Below are positions 1 to 5,013 of a stretch of DNA of 13,149 nucleotides, one piece after another. This DNA is from CBDUQP01 sp965369385. GTDB taxonomy: Bacteria > Planctomycetota > Phycisphaerae > SM23-33. The notes under the pieces are model-generated. The model did no database searches, was not told the DNA's origin, and saw only the letters and a program-made list of their open reading frames with translations. Each line of letters opens with the position of its first letter. Within the stretch, counting starts at the first letter, position 1. The DNA is taken from contig CBDUQP010000104.1 in assembly GCA_965369385.1 (NCBI GenBank), positions 1 through 13,149 on the forward strand, in the 5' to 3' direction. Position numbers and translations under genes: made by a program.

Positions 1-138
1 GGGCTCCGAGAGGATCATCGGATGCTCGATGATGTCAAACGCCTCGGCCTCCAGCACCCCGTCCACTTCCTGCAGTTTCAGGGCCTGGAGGGCACATTGC
101 GCAATGTCAATGCCCCATACGCTTCTTCCTTTAGCCAT
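1..138 (-). CDS. pilM: PilM-like type IV pilus assembly protein, N-terminal fragment
   Basis: The reverse strand reads ATG at 138-136 and stays open for 46 codons to the window edge. The peptide starts MAKGRSVWGIDIAQCALQAL and continues KLQEVDGVLEAEAF. The WGIDI-x-Q-x-A-L-K(A)L pattern is the first beta hairpin of the actin-like ATPase fold as seen in PilM proteins of planctomycetes. PilM is a cytoplasmic actin-like protein that binds the N-terminal tail of PilN and links the type IV pilus or type II secretion inner-membrane platform to its motor. A GGGAG ribosome-binding site lies 5 bases before the ATG, which supports this start. The gene is divergent from mtaB. Only the first beta strands are visible, so FtsA-like or other actin-fold members cannot be fully excluded. 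Confidence 0.75.
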   Translation of the reverse strand, partial: MAKGRSVWGIDIAQCALQALKLQEVDGVLEAEAFDIIEHPMILSEP

Positions 139-214
139 AACCGCTCCCTGACCTGGCCGACATCGCCGACATCGCCGGACCGACGACCAACAACAACACG
201 GATCTAGGTTTAAC

Positions 215-252
215 CCGATAGATGCAAAATTGTTTTCACAGCTATCGGATAG
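215..252. repeat. Operator-like GATAG/CTATC palindromes in the mtaB promoter
   Basis: CTATCGGATAG at 242-252 is a palindrome of 5-bp arms around a central G, lying wholly within the spacer of the candidate promoter. Its left part CTATCGG (242-248) is also the perfect inverse complement of CCGATAG at 215-221, just upstream of the -35. Three copies of one half-site around a promoter would suit a dimeric repressor. No regulator family is identified. Confidence 0.35.
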
Positions 253-264
253 TCTGCATACTAT
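235..264 (+). promoter_or_regulatory. Candidate mtaB promoter
   Basis: TTCACA at 235-240 (5 of 6 matches to TTGACA), an 18-base spacer, then TACTAT at 259-264 (4 of 6 matches to TATAAT). Transcription would start near 271 and leave a leader of about 180 bases before the mtaB ATG at 451. The -10 match is modest, so this is a candidate only. Confidence 0.35.
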
Positions 265-276
265 ATAGTTTCAATC

Positions 277-331
277 CCGGCAGCAACAGTGCATTGTGCG
301 ACTTTCTGCCGGAATAGGCTGGCTACGCCTA
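277..331 (+). other. Two short hairpins in the mtaB leader
   Basis: CCGGCAG at 277-283 pairs perfectly with CTGCCGG at 306-312 around a 22-base loop. Directly after it TAGGC at 315-319 pairs with GCCTA at 327-331 around a 7-base loop. Both would be in the mtaB leader RNA if transcription starts near 271. No U-tract follows, so they are not intrinsic terminators, and no known riboswitch is recognised. Confidence 0.3.
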
Positions 332-450
332 CGTAATGGTAAAAATATGACGCCACGCAGCGACCCGACCACAACAGCGGACAGACCACAACACACGAAC
401 ATCCGACACCTTGTTTCAGCCCTCAAAGAAACACTACAACAGGATATCCA

Positions 451-1860
451 ATGATTCGTTTTTCAGTCACAACGCTTGGATGCAAAGTTAATCAATACGA
501 TGCTGCCGCAATCTCCGCATCACTTACACGCCCAAACATCGTCCAAGCCACAAAACACCAGCAATCAGACCTGTTGGTTATCAACACATGCTGCATAACC
601 ACGGTAGCTATGCGAAAAAGTCGCCAAGCCATTCGTCGCGCAATCAGACGCTGCCCAAAAGCCGCCGTTCTTGTCACGGGCTGCTATAGCGACTACGATG
701 CAAAACGCATTTCCGGAATACTCCATGAACTCGGTATCCCTGCGCAACGGGCTTATGTGTCCGGGCATCATGGGGACATTGGCGGGTTGATTGAGCAAAT
801 CGCCGACGACCTATACCGAACGAGTGAAAAAGACTCACCCGCACCGGGGCAATCCGTCTGCGACCACACTTCCATTAGAACCAGACGCAACGCCGCAGTC
901 AAGCGTAAAGCTATTGGCACACGCAACCTGCGGCCTATAGCCACTTTCGGTGGTCATCAACGCGCTTTCGTCAAGGTACAAGACGGCTGCGATGCGTTCT
1001 GTTCATACTGCATAGTCCCGTACACGAGAGCAAATGTCTGGTCAAAGACAGTCCGCCAGAGCGTCGACGAGTGCAAAGCCCTTGTCGACTCGGGACATCG
1101 CGAGATTGTTTTGGCTGGCGTGTTTTTGGGGGCATTCGGCAGGGACACCGCCATCCGTAAAAACTGGAAGCACCCTCGCAGCAAACTGCCCGATCTCCTC
1201 AGTGAAATAGCCTCTATCGACGGACTTTGGCGAATCAGGCTCTCCAGCCTCGAGCCCGGCGACTGCACAACCGAACTGATCAACCTCTTCCGCGACACCC
1301 CTAATATTGCCCCACACCTACACTTACCCCTGCAATCCGGTTCTAACAACATCCTGAAAGCCATGAAACGCCAGTACACGGCAGATGAGTTTTGTGACAC
1401 CGCAGACCGCCTCCACAATACGCTCGACAGGCCCGCAATTACCACCGATATCATCGTAGGATTCCCCGGCGAAACAGAAGATGACTTCCTCCAGACCCTT
1501 AATGTCGCACGCCACGGCCGCTTGGCGAAAATACACGCCTTCCCCTTCAGTGCCATCGAAGGCACCATCGCCTGGACCATGCGAAACCAGGCACCCAAGC
1601 CGGAAGTTGTCAAGGAGCGACTTGCCAGACTCGCAGAACTGGAAACCACAATGGCCACCGACTACCGAACACTCTTCGTCGGGCAGGAAATGGAAGCACT
1701 CGTCGAATCCACCCGTCCAGGCCCGCAGATCCGCCAGGCGATGACCGACAGATATCTATCCGTCCAATTCGGCTCACCTGAGCATCAACAGCTTACAGGC
1801 AAGGTAGTTACACTAATGATAACCGGCGTAACCAAAGAAGGACTCACCGGGGAATTCTAA
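451..1860 (+). CDS. mtaB: MtaB-type tRNA methylthiotransferase (radical SAM)
   Basis: 469 residues. The family adds a methylthio group to C2 of the threonylcarbamoyl-adenosine (t6A) at position 37 of ANN-decoding tRNAs, using two 4Fe-4S clusters and SAM, in the cytoplasm. The N-terminal domain begins TLGCKVNQYD, the MtaB signature, and supplies the auxiliary-cluster cysteines C11, C47 (in NTC) and C78 (in TGC). The radical SAM motif C-x3-C-x2-C is at C180, C184 and C187, followed by HLPLQSG (291-297) and IVGFPGETE (335-343). The C-terminal part (about 411-465) fits a TRAM RNA-binding domain. AGGA at 441-444, 6 bases before the ATG, supports the start. The linker of about 50 residues (120-168) between the first two domains is basic and weakly conserved in appearance. 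The motif after the SAM cysteines reads VPYTRANVWSK instead of the usual arginine-glycine pattern. MiaB is less likely because of the KVNQYD start. It appears to be a single gene with its own promoter. Confidence 0.88.
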   Translation: MIRFSVTTLGCKVNQYDAAAISASLTRPNIVQATKHQQSDLLVINTCCITTVAMRKSRQAIRRAIRRCPKAAVLVTGCYSDYDAKRISGILHELGIPAQRAYVSGHHGDIGGLIEQIADDLYRTSEKDSPAPGQSVCDHTSIRTRRNAAVKRKAIGTRNLRPIATFGGHQRAFVKVQDGCDAFCSYCIVPYTRANVWSKTVRQSVDECKALVDSGHREIVLAGVFLGAFGRDTAIRKNWKHPRSKLPDLLSEIASIDGLWRIRLSSLEPGDCTTELINLFRDTPNIAPHLHLPLQSGSNNILKAMKRQYTADEFCDTADRLHNTLDRPAITTDIIVGFPGETEDDFLQTLNVARHGRLAKIHAFPFSAIEGTIAWTMRNQAPKPEVVKERLARLAELETTMATDYRTLFVGQEMEALVESTRPGPQIRQAMTDRYLSVQFGSPEHQQLTGKVVTLMITGVTKEGLTGEF

Positions 1861-1877
1861 ACCAGGGACGCTACTAC

Positions 1878-1956
1878 TTTAATTAGGGACGGTGCCTTAT
1901 TTAAATAGGAATAGTCCGAACTCGCTTAATTAAATAAGGCACCGTCCCTAATTAAA
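1878..1956. repeat. Perfect 27-bp inverted repeat, REP/MITE-like
   Basis: Left arm 1878-1904 and right arm 1930-1956 are exact reverse complements over 27 bases, separated by 25 bases. The arm core is AGGGACGGTGCCTTATTT, flanked by TTTAATT on the outer side. The element starts 18 bases after the mtaB stop. A shorter copy of the core start (AGGGACG) lies at 1864-1870. Perfect long arms with an AT-rich edge suggest a small mobile non-coding element (REP-type or MITE-type); related gggacgg-type repeats are, from memory, scattered in many environmental bacterial genomes. The hairpin could also end mtaB transcription. No transposase is in the window. Confidence 0.75.
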
Positions 1957-1978
1957 TGGATGTATGTGTTTTGTGTAT

Positions 1979-2038
1979 GTTTCTCGGGTGTTTTTCTTGC
2001 TTCCCGGGCGCCATGTAGATTTCGAAGCCGCGAGAAAC
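1979..2038 (+). other. Long-range stem just upstream of the uracil-DNA glycosylase start
   Basis: GTTTCTCG at 1979-1986 is the exact inverse complement of CGAGAAAC at 2031-2038, and inside it GCTTC at 1999-2003 matches GAAGC at 2024-2028. The right arm ends 4 bases before the ATG at 2043, where a ribosome-binding site would be expected, and no clear Shine-Dalgarno is seen there. It may be an mRNA structure that limits translation, or chance. Confidence 0.25.
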
Positions 2039-2042
2039 TAGA

Positions 2043-2831
2043 ATGCTCGCCATGGAAGATCCAGGATCAATACTCTCGCGGGCGGCCACACAACTCATCC
2101 ACATCGAGCAACTACTGGGATGCGACTTCGTACCCGCACACCACACACCCCTGCCCGAAGTCGTCCTGCCCCACGAACAGACCGCCGGCCCACTCGAAGC
2201 TCCTATGGAACTCACGCCCGATCAGAAGGCGGCTGCGATGGCGGAACTGTCCGGCGAAGTCATGAGCGGCTGCCAGAAGTGCATCCTTCACCGCGAGCGA
2301 ACGAATATCGTGTTCGGCGAAGGAGACGTAAACGCCAAACTGGTATTCGTTGGCGAAGGTCCGGGGCGTGACGAAGATGAATGCGGGCGTCCCTTCGTAG
2401 GCAAAGCCGGCCAACTGCTCACGAAGATGATCGGCGCGATGGGGCTCACGCGAGAGCAGATCTACATCTGCAACATGGTGAAGTGCAGGCCACCCCAGAA
2501 TCGCACGCCCATGCCCGAAGAGATCGCCGAATGCTGGCCCTACCTTATAAGACAGTTGCAGATAATCCGCCCAAAGGTGATCGTCACACTCGGTAACCCG
2601 GCCACCCAAAACCTTTTACGCACCAAGATCGGCATAACAAAACTGCGGGGACAGTGGCAGCCGCTGCCCGATCTGGCACCCGGGCTCGAAGGCATCGCCG
2701 TGATGCCGACCTTCCACCCGTCTTATGTTCAGCGGGTCTACACGCCGGAGAACCGAGCGAACGTCTGGAGCGACCTGAAGCAGGTGATGTCTGCAATCGG
2801 CCAGCAACTACCTGCAAAAGAGACCAACTGA
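2043..2831 (+). CDS. udg: Family 4 uracil-DNA glycosylase (4Fe-4S)
   Basis: 262 residues. The enzyme removes uracil from DNA by cutting the N-glycosidic bond, the first step of base excision repair after cytosine deamination. The family's four cluster cysteines are present: C77 and C80 (CQKC), C148 (VKCRPP) and C164 (AECWPY). The catalytic-pocket motif GEGPGRDED starts at residue 104, GRPFVGKAGQLL follows, and the DNA-binding HPS motif has its histidine at 225 (TFHPSYV). The first about 70 residues are an extension ahead of the catalytic core, rich in proline and acidic residues and of unknown role. ATG 2043 is the first start after an in-frame stop at 2016-2018; ATG 2052 is an alternative. 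Neither has a clear ribosome-binding site. It lies between an inverted-repeat element and the MoxR promoter and is probably transcribed alone or with low read-through from mtaB. Confidence 0.9.
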   Translation: MLAMEDPGSILSRAATQLIHIEQLLGCDFVPAHHTPLPEVVLPHEQTAGPLEAPMELTPDQKAAAMAELSGEVMSGCQKCILHRERTNIVFGEGDVNAKLVFVGEGPGRDEDECGRPFVGKAGQLLTKMIGAMGLTREQIYICNMVKCRPPQNRTPMPEEIAECWPYLIRQLQIIRPKVIVTLGNPATQNLLRTKIGITKLRGQWQPLPDLAPGLEGIAVMPTFHPSYVQRVYTPENRANVWSDLKQVMSAIGQQLPAKETN

Positions 2832-2874
2832 TGCCCCAACGCCAAGGCAACCTCAGGTAATCCTGAAAATGCCG

Positions 2875-2943
2875 CCGTTACGCAAGTCATTGTCTGGTTG
2901 ACGATTGGGGGCCGTTAGCACATAATGGCCACAACCGTAACGG
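2875..2943. repeat. Inverted repeat flanking the MoxR operon promoter
   Basis: CCGTTAC at 2875-2881 is the perfect inverse complement of GTAACGG at 2937-2943. A further direct CCGTTA is at 2912-2917, inside the promoter spacer. The three copies bracket and sit within the promoter, and the right copy touches the ribosome-binding site. This could be an operator set; seven-base matches can also arise by chance. Confidence 0.3.
2898..2926 (+). promoter_or_regulatory. Sigma-70-like promoter of the MoxR-vWA operon
   Basis: TTGACG at 2898-2903 (5 of 6 to the -35 consensus), a 17-base spacer, and CATAAT at 2921-2926 (5 of 6 to the -10 consensus). The start of transcription would be near 2933, about 20 bases before the MoxR ATG. 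It is the best promoter match I noticed in the window and is correctly placed to drive all five downstream genes. Confidence 0.6.
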
Positions 2944-2945
2944 AG
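2942..2945 (+). promoter_or_regulatory. Ribosome-binding site that fixes the MoxR start at ATG 2954
   Basis: GGAG at 2942-2945 lies 8 bases before ATG 2954. An in-frame GTG at 2945 would overlap this site and has no Shine-Dalgarno of its own, so the ATG is preferred and the protein loses only three residues. Confidence 0.65.
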
Positions 2946-2953
2946 TGCATCAC

Positions 2954-4003
2954 ATGACCGAATTCGAAAGTGCAATGGAACATCCTGTTGGTGCTGCCGA
3001 CAGTGACGATCTCAAAGCAATTCTCTCCCTCAACGAAGCCTACCAGAGCATGTCGCAGCAACTCGCGCGCGTGATCATCGGGCAGAAGAGCGTGATCGAA
3101 CAAGTACTCATCGCGATATTCTGCCAGGGGCACGCCCTGCTGGTCGGTGTGCCGGGACTCGCCAAGACCCTCCTGGTGAGAACAATTGCAGACGTGCTGG
3201 AACTAAGCTTCAAGCGCGTCCAGTTCACCCCCGACCTGATGCCCGCAGACATAACAGGCACCGATGTGCTTCAGCACGATCAGACCACCGGCGAACGCCG
3301 CATGGAGTTCATGCACGGACCGCTGTTTGCCAACCTGCTGCTGGCCGACGAAATTAACCGCACGCCCCCAAAAACCCAGGCCGCCCTGCTGGAAGCCATG
3401 GCAGAGAAAAGCGTCACCGTCGGAAACGAAACATACCCCCTTCCAAGCCCGTTTTTCGTGCTGGCTACCCAGAACCCGATCGAGCAGGAAGGAACCTACC
3501 CCCTGCCCGAAGCACAACTAGACAGGTTCATGTTCAATATCGTGGTTGAATACCCCACCGCCACCGAAGAGATGGCGATCATAAAGCAGGTCACCGGAAC
3601 ATACGAACCCAAACTCGAATCCACCCTCGATGCCGCTACAATCCTGCGACTCCAGGATATCGTCCGACGCGTGCCCGTTGCAGACTACGTGTTCCGCTAC
3701 GCACGCGATCTCGCCCGCGCGACCAGGCCAAACACCCCAGGCACCCCGGAATTCATCAACGAACTGGTCAATTGGGGAGCAGGCCCCAGGGCGGGAATCT
3801 ATATGGTACTGGCCGCAAAGGCACGCGCCATCCTCTACGGCCGTCACCACACTACCACCGAAGACGTGAAAGCAGTCGCACCCGCAGTATTGCGGCACCG
3901 CGTGCTCACCACATTCACCGCAGAAGCAGCCGGCATAAGCGCCGATGACATTGTCGCAAGACTACTGACCGAGATTACCCCTTCTACCAGTCCCGGAAAC
4001 TGA
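2954..4003 (+). CDS. moxR: MoxR-family AAA+ ATPase
   Basis: 349 residues from ATG 2954, the usual length for MoxR. Cytoplasmic AAA+ ATPases of this family act as chaperone-like remodellers for vWA-domain partner proteins. Visible motifs: Walker A GVPGLAKT (65-72), Walker B LLLADE ending D132-E133, sensor 1 asparagine N174 in ATQNP, the TYPLPEAQLDRF segment with candidate arginine finger R191, and sensor 2 R279 in WGAGPRAG. All catalytic residues appear intact. It is the first gene after a strong promoter and is followed 59 bases later by a DUF58 gene, the classic MoxR partner. The DUF58 and vWA neighbours place it with the MoxR-Bat type of cluster. What it remodels in this organism is not known. 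Confidence 0.95.
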   Translation: MTEFESAMEHPVGAADSDDLKAILSLNEAYQSMSQQLARVIIGQKSVIEQVLIAIFCQGHALLVGVPGLAKTLLVRTIADVLELSFKRVQFTPDLMPADITGTDVLQHDQTTGERRMEFMHGPLFANLLLADEINRTPPKTQAALLEAMAEKSVTVGNETYPLPSPFFVLATQNPIEQEGTYPLPEAQLDRFMFNIVVEYPTATEEMAIIKQVTGTYEPKLESTLDAATILRLQDIVRRVPVADYVFRYARDLARATRPNTPGTPEFINELVNWGAGPRAGIYMVLAAKARAILYGRHHTTTEDVKAVAPAVLRHRVLTTFTAEAAGISADDIVARLLTEITPSTSPGN

Positions 4004-4062
4004 CCCGCGCCACCGACCACAAACGCCTTGCAAAACGCCTCACGAGTCGCACTGGGGACTGG

Positions 4063-5013
4063 ATGAACACAAACGCGAAAGACGCGAAAGACACCAAACA
4101 GCCCAGGCTGCTCACGCCAAAAACCCTGGCGAAAATCCAGCGTCTGGAAATCGTAGCCAAAGGTGTTGTAGAGGGTCTGCTGGCCGGGAGACATCGAAGC
4201 CCCTACAAAGGCTTCAGTATCGAATTCGCCGAACACCGCCAATATGTACCCGGCGACGACATCCGCACTCTCGACTGGCGAGTATTCGCGCGATCCGACA
4301 AATACTACATCCGCCAGTATATCGAAGAGACCGATCTGCGGGCGACGATCCTGCTGGATGCTTCAGGGTCGATGGCATACTCCGGGGAATTAGCCACCCA
4401 AGTTGATGGCACTCGCCCCACGAAATTCGAATACGCTCGCTATCTGGCGGCTTCGTTATCGCACTTGCTGATCAGCCAGCAAGACGCCGCCGGACTTGTT
4501 ACATTCGATTCGGCCATCCGCTGCCACCTGCCCGCGCGAAGCCCGTCTAACCACCTGCAGGTGCTGCTGCGACAGCTCGCCGAAACCGAAACCGGTGGCG
4601 ACAGCAATCTTGCCGCAGTCCTGCACAATATCGCAGCCCGAGCCAAACGTCGCTCGCTGATCATCCTAATCTCAGATCTCTTCGACAACCCCGCCGACAT
4701 ACTCAGCGCCTTGCACCACATGCACTATCGCGGGCATGAGGTGATCGTAATGCACGTGATGGCACAGGAAGAACTCACCTTCCCATTCGACAGATGGAGT
4801 GAATTTGCCGACCTCGAACCGCCCGGAAACAAGTTCCGCCTCGATCCGCGATCTGTGCGGGTGGAATACATGCGGCATATCGAGCAATTCCTCGACGAAG
4901 TAAGAACCGGCTGCGGAAAGCTCAACGTGGACTACGTTCAGATGTCCACAGATCAACCGTTCGAAAACGCTCTCAGCCTATACCTGGCCACCAGAACGGG
5001 GGCATCGCGGTGA
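4063..5013 (+). CDS. DUF58 family protein with vWA-like fold
   Basis: 316 residues, typical DUF58 length, with no signal peptide or membrane segment, so probably cytoplasmic. The DUF58 core is clear: GRHRSPYKGFSIEFAEHRQY (42-61) then VPGDDIRTLDWRVFARSDKY (62-81), followed by a vWA-like part with the metal-site motif DASGS at D99, S101 and S103, and a later ISDLFDNP with D185. The metal site therefore looks complete in its first motif. In MoxR clusters DUF58 proteins are the near-invariant partner and are thought to bind MoxR. The N-terminus is an unusual lysine-rich MNTNAKDAKDTK stretch coded by a 9-base tandem repeat. A weak purine run (GGGGA, 4055-4059 approximately) precedes the ATG. The gene ends inside GTGA, the start of the next gene, with a 4-base overlap. 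Confidence 0.93.
   Translation: MNTNAKDAKDTKQPRLLTPKTLAKIQRLEIVAKGVVEGLLAGRHRSPYKGFSIEFAEHRQYVPGDDIRTLDWRVFARSDKYYIRQYIEETDLRATILLDASGSMAYSGELATQVDGTRPTKFEYARYLAASLSHLLISQQDAAGLVTFDSAIRCHLPARSPSNHLQVLLRQLAETETGGDSNLAAVLHNIAARAKRRSLIILISDLFDNPADILSALHHMHYRGHEVIVMHVMAQEELTFPFDRWSEFADLEPPGNKFRLDPRSVRVEYMRHIEQFLDEVRTGCGKLNVDYVQMSTDQPFENALSLYLATRTGASR
4073..4090 (+). repeat. Tandem 9-mer coding the DUF58 N-terminal tail
   Basis: ACGCGAAAG occurs twice head to tail (4073-4081 and 4082-4090), coding the NAKDAKD part of the protein tail. An AAACGCCT pair (4021-4028 and 4033-4040) lies just upstream. The start region seems built from short repeats, whereas the conserved DUF58 core begins only near residue 17. 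Confidence 0.5.

Larger units (their letters stand above)
139..450. other. Divergent intergenic region between pilM and mtaB
   Basis: This 312-base stretch carries no credible gene. From left to right it holds the pilM ribosome-binding site, a tandem 9-mer GCCGACATC (156-164 and 165-173), an AT-rich block at about 200-270 with a candidate mtaB promoter and palindromes, two small hairpins at 277-331, and an AC-rich leader up to the mtaB ribosome-binding site AGGA at 441-444. I could not recognise a convincing promoter for pilM on the minus strand. Confidence 0.7.

Noticed and set aside
22..207. Small plus-strand open frame at the left edge
   Set aside because: It lies over the pilM start on the other strand and then over non-coding DNA; no ribosome-binding site or recognisable sequence.
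336..350. Five-codon mini-frame in the mtaB leader as a regulatory leader peptide
   Set aside because: No ribosome-binding site and no run of regulatory codons; chance occurrence is likely.
957..1658. Minus-strand open frame opposite mtaB
   Set aside because: Fully covered by the conserved radical SAM region of mtaB; composition is that of a shadow frame.
1861..2042. A hidden small gene or a transposase remnant in the mtaB-glycosylase gap
   Set aside because: No open frame with conserved residues is present; only the inverted repeat and leader structure can be supported.
2853..2866. Hairpin TCAGG-TAAT-CCTGA after the glycosylase gene as a terminator
   Set aside because: Only a 5-bp stem and no U-run follows, so it is too weak to call.
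2945..2947. GTG start for MoxR, three codons upstream of the ATG
   Set aside because: It overlaps the GGAG ribosome-binding site that serves ATG 2954 and has none of its own.
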